Part shown: positions 11,336 to 22,617 of the stretch, in pieces
Layout: every line of letters starts with the position of its first letter
Position numbering within the stretch: position 1 is the stretch's first letter
Assembly: GCA_021186555.1 (NCBI GenBank)
Contig: JAJKFL010000427.1
Span: 16,420,005-16,484,004 of the forward strand
Length of the DNA: 64,000 nucleotides
From: Reticulitermes speratus
Lineage: Eukaryota > Arthropoda > Insecta > Blattodea > Rhinotermitidae
Direction: 5' to 3'
Translations under genes and position numbers: made by a program
The notes under the pieces: model-generated
Databases searched by the model: none
What the model saw: the letters and a program-made list of their open reading frames with translations, nothing else
Told to the model about the DNA's origin: nothing

Positions 11336-11494
11336 CCTTCGCATTTTCTAACGCAGTACTAATACATTACATGTTACTGCTACGTTCTCTACACACCTTC
11401 ATGGCGTACAGTTAACTCACACTGATAACTTTGTATATCATGATGGTAAAATGGTAAGAAATTTCATTTTTAACATATACGCAGACAGAAGTAG

Positions 11495-11762
11495 GAGTCG
11501 AGATAGCTCAGACAGTATAGTGACTAGGCTACGAGCTGATGATTCGGGGTCCGTATCCCGACCGGTACAATAAATCTATTTCTCCAAAACGTCCAGAACG
11601 GATCTACCTCCTCCTCATATTCAATTGGTACTTGGAGTAAAGGGGCTCGGACATAAGGCTGACCACGCACCTCCATCTAGTGCCGAGGTTCAAGAGTGGA
11701 GCTATACCTCCATTCCCCTATATGCCTTCCAGGCGTGTGTAGGGACAACTTAATTTGCTTTT
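11495..11762 (+). mobile_element. SINE-1 copy
   Basis: The head has GAGATAGCTCAGACAGTATA and a weak B box. The body has GGGGCTCGGACATAAGGCTG, CACCTCCATCTAGTGCC, GTGGAGCTATACCTCC and the family 3' end GCGTGTGTAGGGACAACTT. Confidence 0.8.
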
Positions 11763-12299
11763 AAACCAGACTGAATTACTGCTGTTAGCACAGACGGTCG
11801 CAAATGTTTTCAGCTTCAAACAACGAACAATCGCGTGTAGTAGCTATCAGGAGGCTTCCTTGTCTAAGAAGTGGAGGTATTCATACTTAAGCAGCGGCAG
11901 AAACCAGCACAGCTGTGGGCCGTATGAGAGAGTTCTGATGTTTCTCCTTCTTCCGTGCTAAGTAGAGAATATATTCTTGAATGTAGTTTCTTTCATTCCC
12001 CGTCTAAAGCAGTCTTTGTACCAGCAGCCTATCTTGATCAGTGCAATCTCTGGGGAGACAGCTTCTGCTTACAGTGGCTTCTGTTTCTAGTAATCCCGCA
12101 GGAAGCCTACAGTCGCACGGTGCTAATTCTGTCCAGAAACCAGCAAAAGTACGGCGAGGGGGCTGGGGTTGGATGTAAGAGAAATCCGAAGAAGGATAAA
12201 TGGTGGAAAGACAACGTGGTTAGCGTAGCGGCAACACCGCATCAGACGGTACAACTTGTGCAGCTACGATAATATACATACACGTATACATATATACAT
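11763..12299. other. Unannotated stretch
   Basis: Two open frames of about 70 and 105 codons occur but have no recognisable domain. Near 12280 the sequence becomes a TACA/TATA simple repeat. Confidence 0.4.
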
Positions 12300-12405
12300 A
12301 CTAACTAACTAACTAACTAACTCCATGGAGCAGAGTCCTTCTTGAGAAGCTAACAGGTCGTCAGCTAGTCAAGAAATTCCCCGCGTTTTATGGAACCCGA
12401 AGGCA
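12300..12405 (-). mobile_element. LINE-A 3' end with (GTTA)n tail
   Basis: Plus-strand landmarks CTCCATGGAGCAGAG, GAGAAGCTAACAGG and TTCCCCGCGTTTTATGG are identical to the 3' end of the copy at 4136. Read in the element's own direction, the copy ends at CTCCATGGA and continues straight into about six GTTA units (12300-12321). The other side is a (CATA)n tract. This looks like a very short, 5'-truncated LINE insertion whose 3' tail is a tetranucleotide repeat. Confidence 0.85.
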
Positions 12406-13207
12406 TATTATATACATACATACATACATACATACGTACAGTCGTCGTCCGAAAAACTAAAATGAAGAAAAATACTTGGAAAGAATCAGTATAGATGGAA
12501 GGGTAATATTAAAGTGAATCTAAGTTAAGGTGTAAAGGTGTAAAGTGGATCCTGGTTCAGGCACTGGATCTTGTACACACAGTAATGCACCTTCGGCTGC
12601 TGTAGACAGTGGGGGATTAGTTTCGTTAAATATACACCATACAGAAGTGTCTTAAATACTGAAGATGATTATACTTTGTGTTTTGTGAACATCTCTCACA
12701 GGCATTTGGGATTCTCACAGCGGTGTTGCTGAGGATTCAAGTTTTCCGGGCGTTACGCGGTGTGGTGACGTAATGCACGAGAAAATTTGTATCTCTTTCT
12801 CTTGAGAAAAATTATATTTAATTTCAGCTTCAAGAGACGTAGGTGTCGTTTGTACTGGAAAGATACGGGCTATCAATAAACTTTACTGATGACTTTTGTG
12901 ACCGGCAACCATCAGCCACAGCTAAGTTCAAGCCTACTAACTGCAGGTAACTACGCTGCAGACATGAAGAGCGTAGTGACAGAGACAGCCTCCTGCATAC
13001 AGATTCGTTCTATCTCCGTCGTACACAAACAGCATGAAGATGACATGACATCCCTATTGGCAATGACGATGATCAAGCATTTGTATGTATGCTTCACAAC
13101 CCTGCATAAACGGCAGGAGTGGTAACTACTCCACAGCAACATTCAATTTCAAACGCTTTGTGATTCAGTCCATCCAGTTCAAAATGTCGCAGTCTGTTCC
13201 TCTACTA
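12406..13207. other. Unannotated stretch
   Basis: It starts with a (CATA)n tract. A possible LINE-A coding shard (GATGGAAGGGTAATATTAAA, read as a WxGNIKVN-like peptide) lies near 12494. Otherwise nothing was recognised. Confidence 0.4.
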
Positions 13208-14452
13208 ACTGCGCTAGACACTACAGACGTTCTCAGTCCTACCTCCTGTTTTGCGCTAGACACTACAGAAATTTCAGTCCTACTGCCTGTTTTGCACTAT
13301 ACACTACAGAAATTTCAGTCCTACTGCCTGTTTTGCGCTGGACACTACATCAGTCCTACTCCCTGTTTTGCGCTGGACACTACAGAAGTTTCAGTCGTAC
13401 TGCTTGTTTTGAGCTAGACACTACAGATGTTTCAGTCCTACTGCCTGTTTTGCGCTGGACACTATAGAAATTTCAGTCCTACTGCCCGTTTTGCGCTGGA
13501 CACTACAAAAATTTCAGTCCTACTGCCTGTTTTGTGCTGGACACTACAGAAATTTCAGTCCTACTGCCTGTTTTGCGCTGGACACTACAGAAATTTCAGT
13601 CCTACTGCCTGTTTTGCACTAGACACTACAGATGTTTCAGTCCTACTGCCTGTTTTGCGCTGGACACTATAGAAATTTCAGTCCTACTGCCCGTTTTGCG
13701 CTGGACACTACAAAAATTTCAGTCCTACTGCCTGTTTTGCGCTAGACACTACAGATGTTTCAGTCCTACTGCCTGTTTTGCGCTGGACACTACATAAATT
13801 TCAGTCCTACTGCCTGTTTTGAGCTAGACACTACAGATGTTTCAGTCCTACTGCCTGTTTTGCGCTGGACACTACAGAAATTTCAGTCCTACTGCCTGTT
13901 TTGAGCTAGACACTACAAAAATTTCAGTCCTACTGCCTGTTTTGCGCTAGACACTACAGATGTTTCAGTCCTACTGCCTGTTTTGCGCTGGACACTATAG
14001 AAATTTCAGTCCTACTGCCTGTTTTGAGCTGGACACTATAGAAATTTCAGTCCTACTGCCTGTTTTGCGCTGGACACTACAGAAATTTCAGTCCTACTGC
14101 CTGTTTTGCGCTGGACACTACAGAAATTTCAGTCCTACTGCCTGTTTTGCGCTAGACACTACAAACATTTCAGTCCTACTGCCTGTTTTGCGCTAGACAC
14201 TACAAACATTTCAGTCCTACTGCCTGTTTTGCGCTAGGAGACTACAACAATTTCAGTCCTACTGCCTGTTTTGCGCTAGACACTACAACAATTTCAGTCC
14301 TACTGCCTGTTTTGCGCTAGCCACTACAACAATTTCAGTCCTACTGCCTGTTTTGCGCTGGACACTACAGAAATTTCAGTCCTACTGCCTGTTTTGCGCT
14401 AGACACAACAAAAATTTCAGTCCTACTGCCTGTTTTGCGCTAGACACTACAG
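13208..14452. repeat. Satellite array, 41-bp unit, about 30 copies
   Basis: The unit is about 41 bp, built from TTTCAGTCCTACTGCC, TGTTTTGCGCTGG and ACACTACAGAAA. Copies vary mainly at CTGGACAC/CTAGACAC and at the ACAGAAA/ACAAAAA/ACAGATG junction. One copy near 13349 is shortened. Because 41 is not a multiple of three, each frame cycles through three phases every 123 bp. The long open frames here follow from few stop codons in the unit and do not indicate a gene. Confidence 0.97.
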
Positions 14453-16517
14453 CAGCTGCCACAGGTGTCTGGCTCCACTCACTAGCACTCGTTCTGGGAA
14501 GAAGTGATCACTTCAAAGGTTCTCTTGTACTCGATCGATTTGTGTGATCATGACAAATAATTTGTAGAAATTTGGGCTCCTTATAAAGTAACATTTAGGC
14601 TATATCTGACCGGAGGTATCAGAATTAAGCAATTATTTTTTCAGGGATATGAGGCTTTGTCGTCTGCTAGAAGTCCATCACTTGATGTGCACGACGTTTA
14701 GGAAGCTGCCTAAGCTTCTCTCATCATATAAAAGTAATATTATAACATTTACTCTGTTAGGTTCTTTAGACAGAGCATAAAATGTATCTAATTTTGGCGT
14801 CTCAGCCAGCAACATCAAATCTCGCATGCCAACATTAAATGTTCTCGTTAAGTTTAAGTCTTGAACTTAAACAATAAGCTTAATCTATCCATCCGTGCAT
14901 TTTTCAAAAGTCAAATCCGAAAACAGAATTTCAACCTTTCCATAACGGGTTCGTATTATGCACGTTGTCTTCATAACAAATTACATAAATACAAACCGAA
15001 GGGCCGAAAGGATGCCTATACTTTATTACAAACTGAGCTACCGAGCTGTGTCCTCCTTGCACGCTCTATATGTTAACAACGTGAACAACACTCTCAAATT
15101 TGCAAATGGGTTCCCCATCATGGTGAAAACGTGTCACTCAAAAGTGTATTTCTTTGCTTAAAAGCATAAAAATTTATTCATAAAACGGTGAAAGGTGACA
15201 TAGGTTTAATAAAATTTTCAGAATGACCGTCCAAAAGTGGCATAAATGGCGTAGCATGTACGTAAGTTTCCCTTCGTTATTACAGGGACTATGTCACGAG
15301 CTTTAATTCCCACCAGAAGCTAAAAAGTTGATAAAAATCATAACAGAGCTTCTCAAATTTGAAAGACGTTTTTTTCTTAACACAGACCACAACAGACAGT
15401 CGTTCCTTTCACCAGCTGGCATGAAAAGAATTAAGTTCTCTAGGCAAACAATAGAAACTGCATAATAAATACCTCAGTGCATGAAGAGTCTCCAATGCCT
15501 GCAAATACTTGTTCTTTCGGATCACGAAATGCTTCTGACATTGTTTGTAGGTAGTTGTTACAAATGTCCTATACATGTGCTGGGACGTGGGATTGTGAAA
15601 CATGATTGACACAGCATTCATATAATCTAAAGGAGCGAGGGGAGAGTAACTTGGGGTGAAACAGTAGGTTAGATTTCCTTGGAACAAACCCATTATTTCC
15701 TCCAATAACCATACTTGTACTTGTCAAAAATTCTTTAAGAACACTCCAAGAATACTATGAATTATACAACATGCGTTAAGAACGTCTCCTGTTGTATGGT
15801 TTTTTCATGTCTTCGCTGGGGTCGTCTTTGTCCTGATAAAGCACTTGAATGTTATAACGTTATACCCCTCATTCTCTCGAGCAACCATAATCAAAAGACA
15901 CTGAGTATAGTTAATGAAAAGCCTTTCTGTGATCCGCTTATTGTTTATCGATAACTTAAATGTGAAGAAACTCCAGAAGGAAAGCCAGTATATCCACTGT
16001 ACAAGTATTCAAGCACTAACAACGAGTATGAAGCAGTGTCGACACTGTGCACTGAGCAACATTCTTAGTTGAAGTGCATAAAATAGTTCTATTGCCTTCC
16101 TTTCTTCAGTGCATAATAATAATAACAACCAATTCCTCAATATTTGACACACACACACACACTGTTATAAAGCAATATTATTTAAAGAATCTTATTACTT
16201 GGCGACAAAACCGGGAAGTGACGTCACTGATGCCGAAGCCCGACACACAACACATTCTTACCCAGTCCCATGCAACGTCCACCCTCAAAATACTGCCGAG
16301 TTTCATAAAAGTCAGTCCACCAATTCCCACCTCCGTCGCTCAACTCATCACTTACCACGCCTTTCAAGATCAAAATTTTGTATGCTTTTTTCGTCTGTCC
16401 ATTTGAGCTAAATTTCCAATCTATCGGAACGTTCTAGATTCATATATCTTAACTATATTATGTAATATTATATGATACATAATCCGTGCATTAATCGATT
16501 ATATATAATAACAGTAC
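14453..16517. other. Unannotated 2-kb stretch
   Basis: AT-rich sequence with a short (CA)n run near 16148-16161. Frames up to about 110 codons lack recognisable domains. No SINE, LINE or RNA gene was seen. Confidence 0.4.
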
Positions 16518-16549
16518 CAACAAATGCACACTGGTATATTGAATATGTA

Positions 16550-16733
16550 GTTTAACTCGGTTACAACGTGATGAAAGGGACTGAATATTTTGTGTCGTTA
16601 TAAACGAGTGTTGTTATAACCGAGCAGTATAAGGTTATGGTTCACAGCGAGGAATTAATTGGTAGCACAGAATATCTGACGCTATAGACGAGATATCGCA
16701 TAAACCGATGTCGTTATAACCGGGGTTTTACTG
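16550..16733. mobile_element. pogo/Tigger-like MITE
   Basis: A 184-bp insert flanked by TA on both sides (16548-16549, 16734-16735). Its right end read inward is CAGTAAAACCCCGGTTATAA. The left end, GTTTAACTCGGTTACAACG, is a diverged partner. This fits a small non-autonomous pogo/Tigger-type element. It interrupts the foldback arm, so it is younger than that arm. Confidence 0.65.
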
Positions 16734-16751
16734 TAGATATATACACATAAT

Positions 16752-16797
16752 AACCTCCTACATGTTTCGGCCAACCATGTGGCCATCCTCAGGGTGG
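16752..16797 (-). ncRNA. Candidate hammerhead ribozyme, minimal type I
   Basis: On the minus strand CTGAGGA is followed by one T, a helix II of GGCCA pairing with TGGCC, then GAAA, CATG and the cleavage-type triplet GTA. The flanks ACCACC and GGAGGT can form helix I with one mismatch. The CUGANGA and GAAA core of the hammerhead is intact apart from the extra U. Activity is not shown. Confidence 0.6.
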
Positions 16798-16800
16798 TAA

Positions 16801-17204
16801 TATACAAAGGATGAATAAACTGAAGGTTAAGTTACTGAAGTATTTTATATTTTATATTTTAAAATATGTTTTTATGATTGTCATTTTACATGCTTGGATT
16901 GGTTTTGACACTTCAGTGCGTGCTACACGTCCGGTCTGTCTCACCCTGCTTCACAAATTCACACTTCACGCATCTTAACTTTTCTCCAAAGTATGTCCAT
17001 GTTTCTAGCACTATCTAATAGCAGAAACAAAAGAGTACACCACTGAAGACTGCTGTTTTCTGTGATGTGACGCCGTGTACTTTAGTAGGTAGACTGTCCC
17101 TCTGAAACACTGGCACCCATCTAACAAACTGCACGCCGTCACAGTCCACAAGACCGTAGTCCGTCATGGTGACGTGTAAGCGACATGGACCCTGTGAACC
17201 CCAA
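16801..17204. other. Unannotated stretch
   Basis: A/T-rich start (TTTATATTTTATATTTTAAA) and no recognised repeat. Confidence 0.35.
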
Positions 17205-17345
17205 GCAGGCATACAGGGGAGCAGAGGTATGGCTCCACTCATTCTTAAGCCCCGGGAAAAGCGCCCGCGGTGCACATTGAGTAGCAGGCTGGATGAGCCC
17301 CGAGTCTTTCCGGATGATTTGGAGAAGAGGAAACCCCTTGATGCT
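17205..17345 (-). mobile_element. SINE-1 3' half
   Basis: Plus-strand landmarks are ATGGCTCCACTCATTCTTAA, CCCCGGGAAAAGCGCCCGCG and GGCTGGATGAGCCC. It is the reverse complement of the SINE-1 body. The head is missing. Confidence 0.65.
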
Positions 17346-17989
17346 GACTTGAGTTATTGCTGATTTGAGTTATCCCGGCTGCTTAGTCAATGCCACGCAC
17401 TTCACGCTTCACACTTCACAGACTGCAATGTCACCTGCAGTAGCTGCTTGTATCCGCAAAACTGCCGGCTGTATGTACTGAACCTTTCTGCAGTATAACA
17501 AGAGAGTGTATTTCGTTTGTGGGAGGAAATCACTGCAGTATAAGAATTTCATTTTTATTTTCTTTAAGCTACGTTGATGGATTACTGTAACATCTGAGAT
17601 GTCGGCGAACTAATGTGGAAGCCCAATAGTAAAACGACCACATATATCATACAGTCCATCCAGATACGTTGAAACATTTTCAGAATTATGCATAATAAAT
17701 ACATACATTACGACTGCCAAACAACGGACAAGGTATCATTTATCGCAAACGTAACGAGTAATGCAGAACGCAGAACAAGTAGTTAAACCACATCCCCACA
17801 AAAGTTGGTTTTTTCGATTTGTGGGGAGTAGAAGTCATAACGCAACGCACGCATGTATTTTTGAACAGCCCACAAAATGAAATGTGAGCACGTTTATATT
17901 CTTCCACTACACGAAAACTAACGCGGCACAATACAACAGGCCATCAGTTATCTTAAAATGAAAATACTTAATTCGTCTCCCTGTTGTTA
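17346..17989. other. Unannotated stretch
   Basis: Nothing recognised. Confidence 0.35.
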
Positions 17990-18245
17990 TATACCACATG
18001 AGTGAAAACATTATTTTAGCTACACGTTCTTGTTCAAGATATCTGTTAACCTGTTAAAGTCTAGCGGTTACTGTATGTAGCATCAGGTTTAACAATCAGA
18101 ATCTTACAATTTGCCAAAGAGTGTTTTTATGAATTTTAAATGTATCTCAGACCAGATTTTCCCTATACAGCATTAAGAAATAGGTTCTTATAACAGATAT
18201 GGAGAGTGTTTACTGCGTGGTACGATCTGGGTCTTTAAATAAAAA
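17990..18245 (+). repeat. Unclassified dispersed repeat X, copy 1
   Basis: It aligns by eye with 46790-47075 (+) and 52136-52400 (-). Shared landmarks are TTCCCTATA, a GCATTAA block, GGTT..TATAAC and the conserved GTGTTTACTGCGTGGTACG. No open frame or terminal repeat was seen. Old and diverged. Confidence 0.5.
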
Positions 18246-18717
18246 AGATTATGCTTAGTCCATAAAAGGGTTAACATAGAAATGTACATTGAATGACGTT
18301 GTTGTTGCTTGCATTTAAAACTGCGCAAGGCCGCCATGTTAGAATGATCATATACTACGTAATTTAAAAGCGTGCGTCTGCTGATAATGGCAAGACCTTC
18401 AGTCACACAATTTCATGAAATGGGTATAGACAGCCTCTTGTTTATTCAAAAATTACAACGTCATTCTGTGAAGATGAATTTCAAACGCCAACCATTGTGT
18501 ATCAGGCTCAAACACAGAAAAACTCAACAATAAAGAACGTAAAGAAATTATATTTCCGCGAAGATAAAAGTGATTAAATGCTTATGATGATGCTGACGAC
18601 GACAAACCAGTCAGCAAGGCACGTACGATCACGGTCCTCTCAAAAGCTGTGTCCTTAGGTTCGAATTTCACACACGGGCGTGGGTGTATGCCATGCATTT
18701 ACAGGCTGCTTGACTAT
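18246..18717. other. Unannotated stretch
   Basis: Nothing recognised. A GTTCGAATTTC near 18659 resembles a B box but has no matching SINE body. Confidence 0.35.
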
Positions 18718-18905
18718 GTACATGGCGCAGTCCTTCTTGAGAAGCTAGCAGTTTCTCAACTAGTCAAAAAGTTCCCAGCATGTTATGGAACGCAACGATT
18801 TATTACAGTGTTCACAGGAGCTCGACACTGGTTCCTATCCTGAGGCAATCCAATTTCATTTATTTACGACAAAATTTAATACCATCTACCAAGGTCTCCC
18901 AAGGA
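18718..18905 (-). mobile_element. LINE-A 3'-end fragment
   Basis: Plus-strand landmarks GTCCTTCTTGAGAAGCTAGC, TAGTCAAAAAGTTCCC, TGTTATGGAACGC and GGTTCCTATCCTGAG match the LINE-A 3' UTR at 4136-4270 with moderate divergence. Confidence 0.75.
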
Positions 18906-19390
18906 GGTATGTAACGCTTACTCACACACACACACACACACACACAGATAGCCCGTTGAAATTTCAACGGAAAAGTTTTGCGTTTACAAAATCAGTACTT
19001 AATTTGGAGCACAAAATGTACTACGAAAACATTTTCTGTGCAGGTGTGACCATTCTTGCATAAGGAAATTCGTTAAAAATACCTAGCCTCAATAAAAATC
19101 AGATTAAAAAGCTTAATCTGGAGTTCTGTTTGTTATCAGTATAAAGCATGAATTGCCAGTTGCGTCAGGCGCTGTTAACTTGTGTTCATCAATAAAACCA
19201 ATTACTCAAATAATATTGTGAAATAAAATTCTAATAAAACATTTTTAATGATAGGCCATTATATATATATACGTATATATATACATACACACCGTACATC
19301 GATGCCCCTAACCTCAACACGGCTGTGACATCACTCAGAAACTAAGCTCCATCGTAAAAAATAAGACCGGTATGTTACTCTCCCTTTGGC
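18906..19390. other. Simple repeats and unannotated sequence
   Basis: It contains an (AC)n run at about 18922-18946 and a (TA)n run near 19259-19284. Nothing else recognised. Confidence 0.5.
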
Positions 19391-19532
19391 AAGGGTATAT
19401 ACACACGACAGATACATACGAGGTACATTGTCAACTGCAAGGGTATATACACACGACAGATACATACGAGGTACATTGTCAACTGCAAGGGTATATACAC
19501 ACGACAGATACATACGAGGTACATTGTCAACT
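19391..19532. repeat. Tandem repeat, 48 bp x 3
   Basis: Three nearly identical 48-bp units begin at 19391, 19439 and 19487, each starting AAGGGTATATACACACGACA and ending ACATTGTCAACTGC. The unit is a multiple of three, so it reads as a 16-codon repeat on both strands. No gene context supports coding. Confidence 0.9.
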
Positions 19533-20393
19533 CGTCCACAGAGCTCGTGACACTTCGCATCCAAACCGTATGCAAATGATACGTCACCCAGCACAGGCAT
19601 TTCTTGAGGTACAGTCGTGAGGGCAGAATAATGAGGACCCGTGATCAAGTGCACGAGTCAGATCTGCGATAGATACGTGCTGGTGGTCCGCGTATCAACA
19701 ACAGTCGATCGATTTTCCCACAGTTCATGTAGGTACTCGGCAGTACTCGCTGACATGGCTAAATCACACTACCATGCATACCGTGGTGACACTGTGTGCA
19801 CTGTACCTGACACGTGGACCATGGTACATTGTTCTGTTCATCTGGTACGCGTTACTGAACATCTTTACAGTATTAGAGGTTCTGACAAAAATTTCCTTCG
19901 TAGGGTTATTACCTATTTCTGCATGCATATATACAGGTACTCCACAACTGACGAATACGACACGTTCTGAGCACCTGGTCGTAAATCGAAAATACGTAAC
20001 GAGGTGGAATATGCAGCCTCCAGCAGGTGAAGTGGGATTCCGATAAGTAGTCTTTTTGTTGCACAATAATAAGAACAGAGTTCCTTCAACGAAATATGAA
20101 AGGTTAGTCAAAGAGTTGTTAAATACCATTCAATTCGAGATAAAATTTTAATGGCATTTCGACAGCAGTTTGAATTGAAAATTTCTTAAGAAAATTTTGG
20201 TAAATTTTGGTTGGTCGTAAGTGGGGTGGTCATACGTCGGGAAGGGTCTGTATACACACACATATATATATATATACATATCGATATATGTATCTCTCTA
20301 TATGTGTCTTCATGGCGTGCAAAGGGACAATTTCGCCTTTTCCCTTTATATATATATATATAATAATATACATACATATATTCAGAAAATAAG
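19533..20393. other. Unannotated stretch with TA microsatellites
   Basis: (TA)n runs lie near 20263-20276 and 20347-20361. Frames of 80-120 codons on both strands show no recognised domain. Confidence 0.4.
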
Positions 20394-20715
20394 TATACAT
20401 GGCGTGTGATTTCGTAACTAAAGAATCTACACTGGTTGTGATTATAAAATCACCAGGAGAAATCGTCGCCTAGTGTTTAATGTCTGTTTCCAGCGCTGAA
20501 GCAAAATCTTGGCGGCTGTATCATAACACGGGACACGGACTCATATAAACAGAAAATAGAAAAGTTCTTCCCACGATACGATAAATGTCTTACTTGCAGT
20601 GGAAATTAACGTGGATAGGTAGTAAGGCGGCAGCACAGTTGAATCTGAACTGTTCTTATTACAGCTAAGAATAAAGAACCCAAATACAGGTATGCCTTTA
20701 ACTTGTTTGCTGACA
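20394..20715 (+). pseudogene. Degenerate transposon fragment related to 47549-47920
   Basis: It aligns with 47549-47920 through CATGGCGTGTGATTTCGTAA, GTTTCCAGCGCTGAAGCAAA, CACGATACGATAAATGTC and AAAGAACCCAAATACAGG. The fragment at 47.5 kb resembles a mariner-type transposase C-terminus. Here the frame is destroyed by stops and indels. A dead copy. Confidence 0.5.
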
Positions 20716-21331
20716 GCATCCTCACAAAATACATGTGCTAATTTCGTGTCGTCCTGCCTGTAGCCGAAGTAACAGTGCTGAAACTATGGGCGGGTTTCAA
20801 CTGAAGTCGGCGGATTGGAACTGCTTTACATTCTACACAGCCATATTGTTTTGGTTTAGTTTCGTACATACTACCAACGGTTTTCTTAAGAAGCCAAATA
20901 AACTTTTACACGAATATTTGTGGTCGTTTAAGAGCTCGATGAAATGTAATGTACCGCAATACCGCAGTAGGCCTATTATGGGGCTATCATCATATCTGCA
21001 ATCGGTCTATTCATTTTTAAGGTTTAAATCAATTAACAGCGAAAAAACTTGTAAGGTCATAGGTACCTGAATTATTAACTTAAGAGAAAGTGTGTCTAGA
21101 ATTAAAATTGTGGGTTTCTCTAAATAACGGTTGAACCTCATACACTCTTCAGACTCAGAGTGCTATGTTTAAGACAATCGCTGTCCTGTTAGTAGCATGT
21201 ACCACGGAAATGCATTTCGCTTAATGCCACACCAAAGCGCGAATTTTCCCCTTCCTGTCTAAAATCATCCCCCATGTTCTGCAACAACTCCAGTTCCATA
21301 AACTTGGCGTTCATAAATCGCACTGTATTAC
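20716..21331. other. Unannotated stretch
   Basis: A 111-codon open frame (20735-21070) has no recognised domain. Nothing else was recognised. Confidence 0.35.
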
Positions 21332-21761
21332 AGACCGATTCACAACACACAACCAACACAATGCACAGCGTTCTTCCTTAGATAAGAATATTATAATATC
21401 ACATCGAGTATCCGTGTCAATCCACAAGGGATCATCATCAAGGAACCGATATCAAATAATATTGCATAAAACCAAATTAGCTATTTTTATACATAATTAA
21501 CATGGTGGAAAAACAGTGAAGCAGTAAAATGTAGACAATTCTTTGTGGAATAGTGTATAAGTGAACCAGTGAACTGGAGTCTTCATACACAGTATCTCGG
21601 AGGCAGCCTACTACTTAACTGTGTTAAGTTTCGTTAAGTACGTAGGCTGTCCCCGAGATACAGTATACCAAGACTTCAGTTCACTTAAACAACTATTCTA
21701 CAAAGAAATGCCTACAATTTACTATTTGACTCTTTTACAATATGTTAATTATGTATAAAAT

Positions 21762-22061
21762 AGCTAATTTCGTTTTATGCAATATTATCTAATAGTGGTT
21801 CCCTGAAGATGATACCTTGTGGATCGAAACATCGATAGCTAATTTAGTTTTATGCAATATTATTTAATATTAGTTCCCTGAAGATGATCCCTTGTGGATC
21901 GAAACATGGATAGCTAATTTAGTTTTATGCAATATTATTTAATATTAGTTCCCTGAAGATGATCCCTTGTGGATGGAAACATGGATAGCTAATTTAGTTT
22001 TTTGCAATATTATTTAATATTAGTTCCCTGAAGATGATCCCTTGTGGATCGAAACATGTAG
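21762..22061 (+). repeat. Tandem array of hammerhead-like unit, 75 bp x 4
   Basis: Each unit runs ATAGCTAATTTAGTTTTATG, CAATATTATTTAATATTAG, TTCCCTGAAGATGATCCC, TTGTGGATCGAAACATGG. Ribozyme-like segments lie at 21797-21837, 21872-21912, 21947-21987 and 22022-22065. In the first three the bases after GAAACAT are CGATAG or GGATAG, so the GTA cleavage triplet and helix I partner are replaced by the start of the next unit. Only the last has GTAGGAAC. The third also has GGAAAC in place of CGAAAC. Confidence 0.9.
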
Positions 22062-22065
22062 GAAC
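22023..22065 (+). ncRNA. Candidate hammerhead ribozyme, minimal type I (strong)
   Basis: Helix I is GTTCC (22023-22027) with GGAAC (22061-22065). CTGAAGA follows, then one extra T, helix II GATCC with GGATC closing a CTTGT loop, GAAA (22051-22054), CATG and the triplet GTA. Predicted cleavage is after 22060. The helix III equivalent, CATG, is self-complementary and too short to be stable alone. Such ribozymes are known in Penelope-like elements and are thought to act as dimers. Confidence 0.65.
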
Positions 22066-22340
22066 ACTCAATGTCATATTATAATATAAATATGCAAGGA
22101 AGAACATTGTGCATTTTTTTGGTCGAATGTTGTGAATTGGTTATTGACAGTGCAGGGAATGAACTATATAAAATATTTCAGACATTTTCACCAAGTGTCA
22201 AATGCTGTCCCTAATAACAGCTACATCACTTTGCCAACGTAGCTATATACGTGAGCTGCGTAAATCGGTTAATAAAATACATACTACTTCGTTTGATTTC
22301 TTAGGTCAAGGTGTATTATTATTATTATTATTATCGTTAA

Positions 22341-22607
22341 GCCGATCCCAGTGGGAGCGCGGTCTAAGGCGTGGGTCTTTGGCCGTTCGCTGGCTGGGAT
22401 TGCGGGTTCGAATCCCGCCGGGGTCGTGGATGTCTGTCTCTTGTGAGTGTTGTGTGTTGTCAGGTAGAGGTCTCAGCGTCGGGCTGGTCACTCGTCCAGA
22501 GGAGTCCTACCGAGTGTGGTGTGTCTAAAAGTGTGTGATCGTGAAGCGTCCATAATGAGGAGGCCTAGGGGCTCTAAGGGGCTGTCGAGTCATGAAAAAT
22601 AAAAATG
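22341..22607 (+). mobile_element. tRNA-derived SINE, family 2 (SINE-2)
   Basis: The head (GCCGATCCCAGTGGGAGCGC, GGTCTAAGGCGTGGG) with the B box GCGGGTTCGAATCCCGCC looks like a tRNA gene with a long variable arm. The body has TGTCTGTCTCTTGTGAG, GTGTTGTGTGTTGTCAGG, CTCGTCCAGAGGAGTCCTAC and an A-rich end. It is flanked by a perfect 10-bp target duplication, TTATCGTTAA (22331-22340 and 22608-22617). The insertion sits next to an (ATT)n run. Confidence 0.92.
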
Positions 22608-22617
22608 TTATCGTTAA

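Larger units (their letters stand above)
16518..16800. mobile_element. Foldback-family left end, half element
   Basis: It starts with the CCAACAAATGCACA terminus shared by other foldbacks and continues to a minus-strand hammerhead-like motif at 16752-16797. The order matches the left arm at 30897-30995, except that a 184-bp pogo-like MITE has been inserted at 16550-16733. No right arm is present nearby, so this is a solo half. Confidence 0.7.
21332..22142. mobile_element. Foldback element with tandem hammerhead-like end
   Basis: The two arms are inverted repeats. The left starts near CGATTCACAACACACAACC and the right ends near GTTGTGAATTGG. Inner palindromic segments also pair (for example ACAGTATCTCGG with CCGAGATACAGTAT around 21590-21660). 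The left arm holds a decayed minus-strand ribozyme-like motif (21429-21470). The right arm holds a 75-bp unit repeated four times, each with the motif. Termini and layout match the element at 44470-45000. No protein is encoded. Confidence 0.8.

Noticed and set aside
12300..12321. Telomeric repeat
   Set aside because: The repeat is GTTA/TAAC, not the insect telomere unit TTAGG, and it is the tail of a LINE-A insertion.
13085..14547. Several 60-110-codon open frames across the 41-bp array
   Set aside because: They arise because the unit has few stop codons. The frame rotates with each 41-bp unit, and no start, domain or flank supports a gene.
22341..22430. tRNA gene
   Set aside because: The A and B boxes are those of a SINE head. 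The same head recurs with the same non-tRNA body and target duplications, and the cloverleaf is imperfect.
22306..22528. Open frames through the SINE-2 at 22.3 kb on both strands
   Set aside because: They cross a tRNA-like head and simple repeat. Equivalent frames occur in every copy of the SINE.
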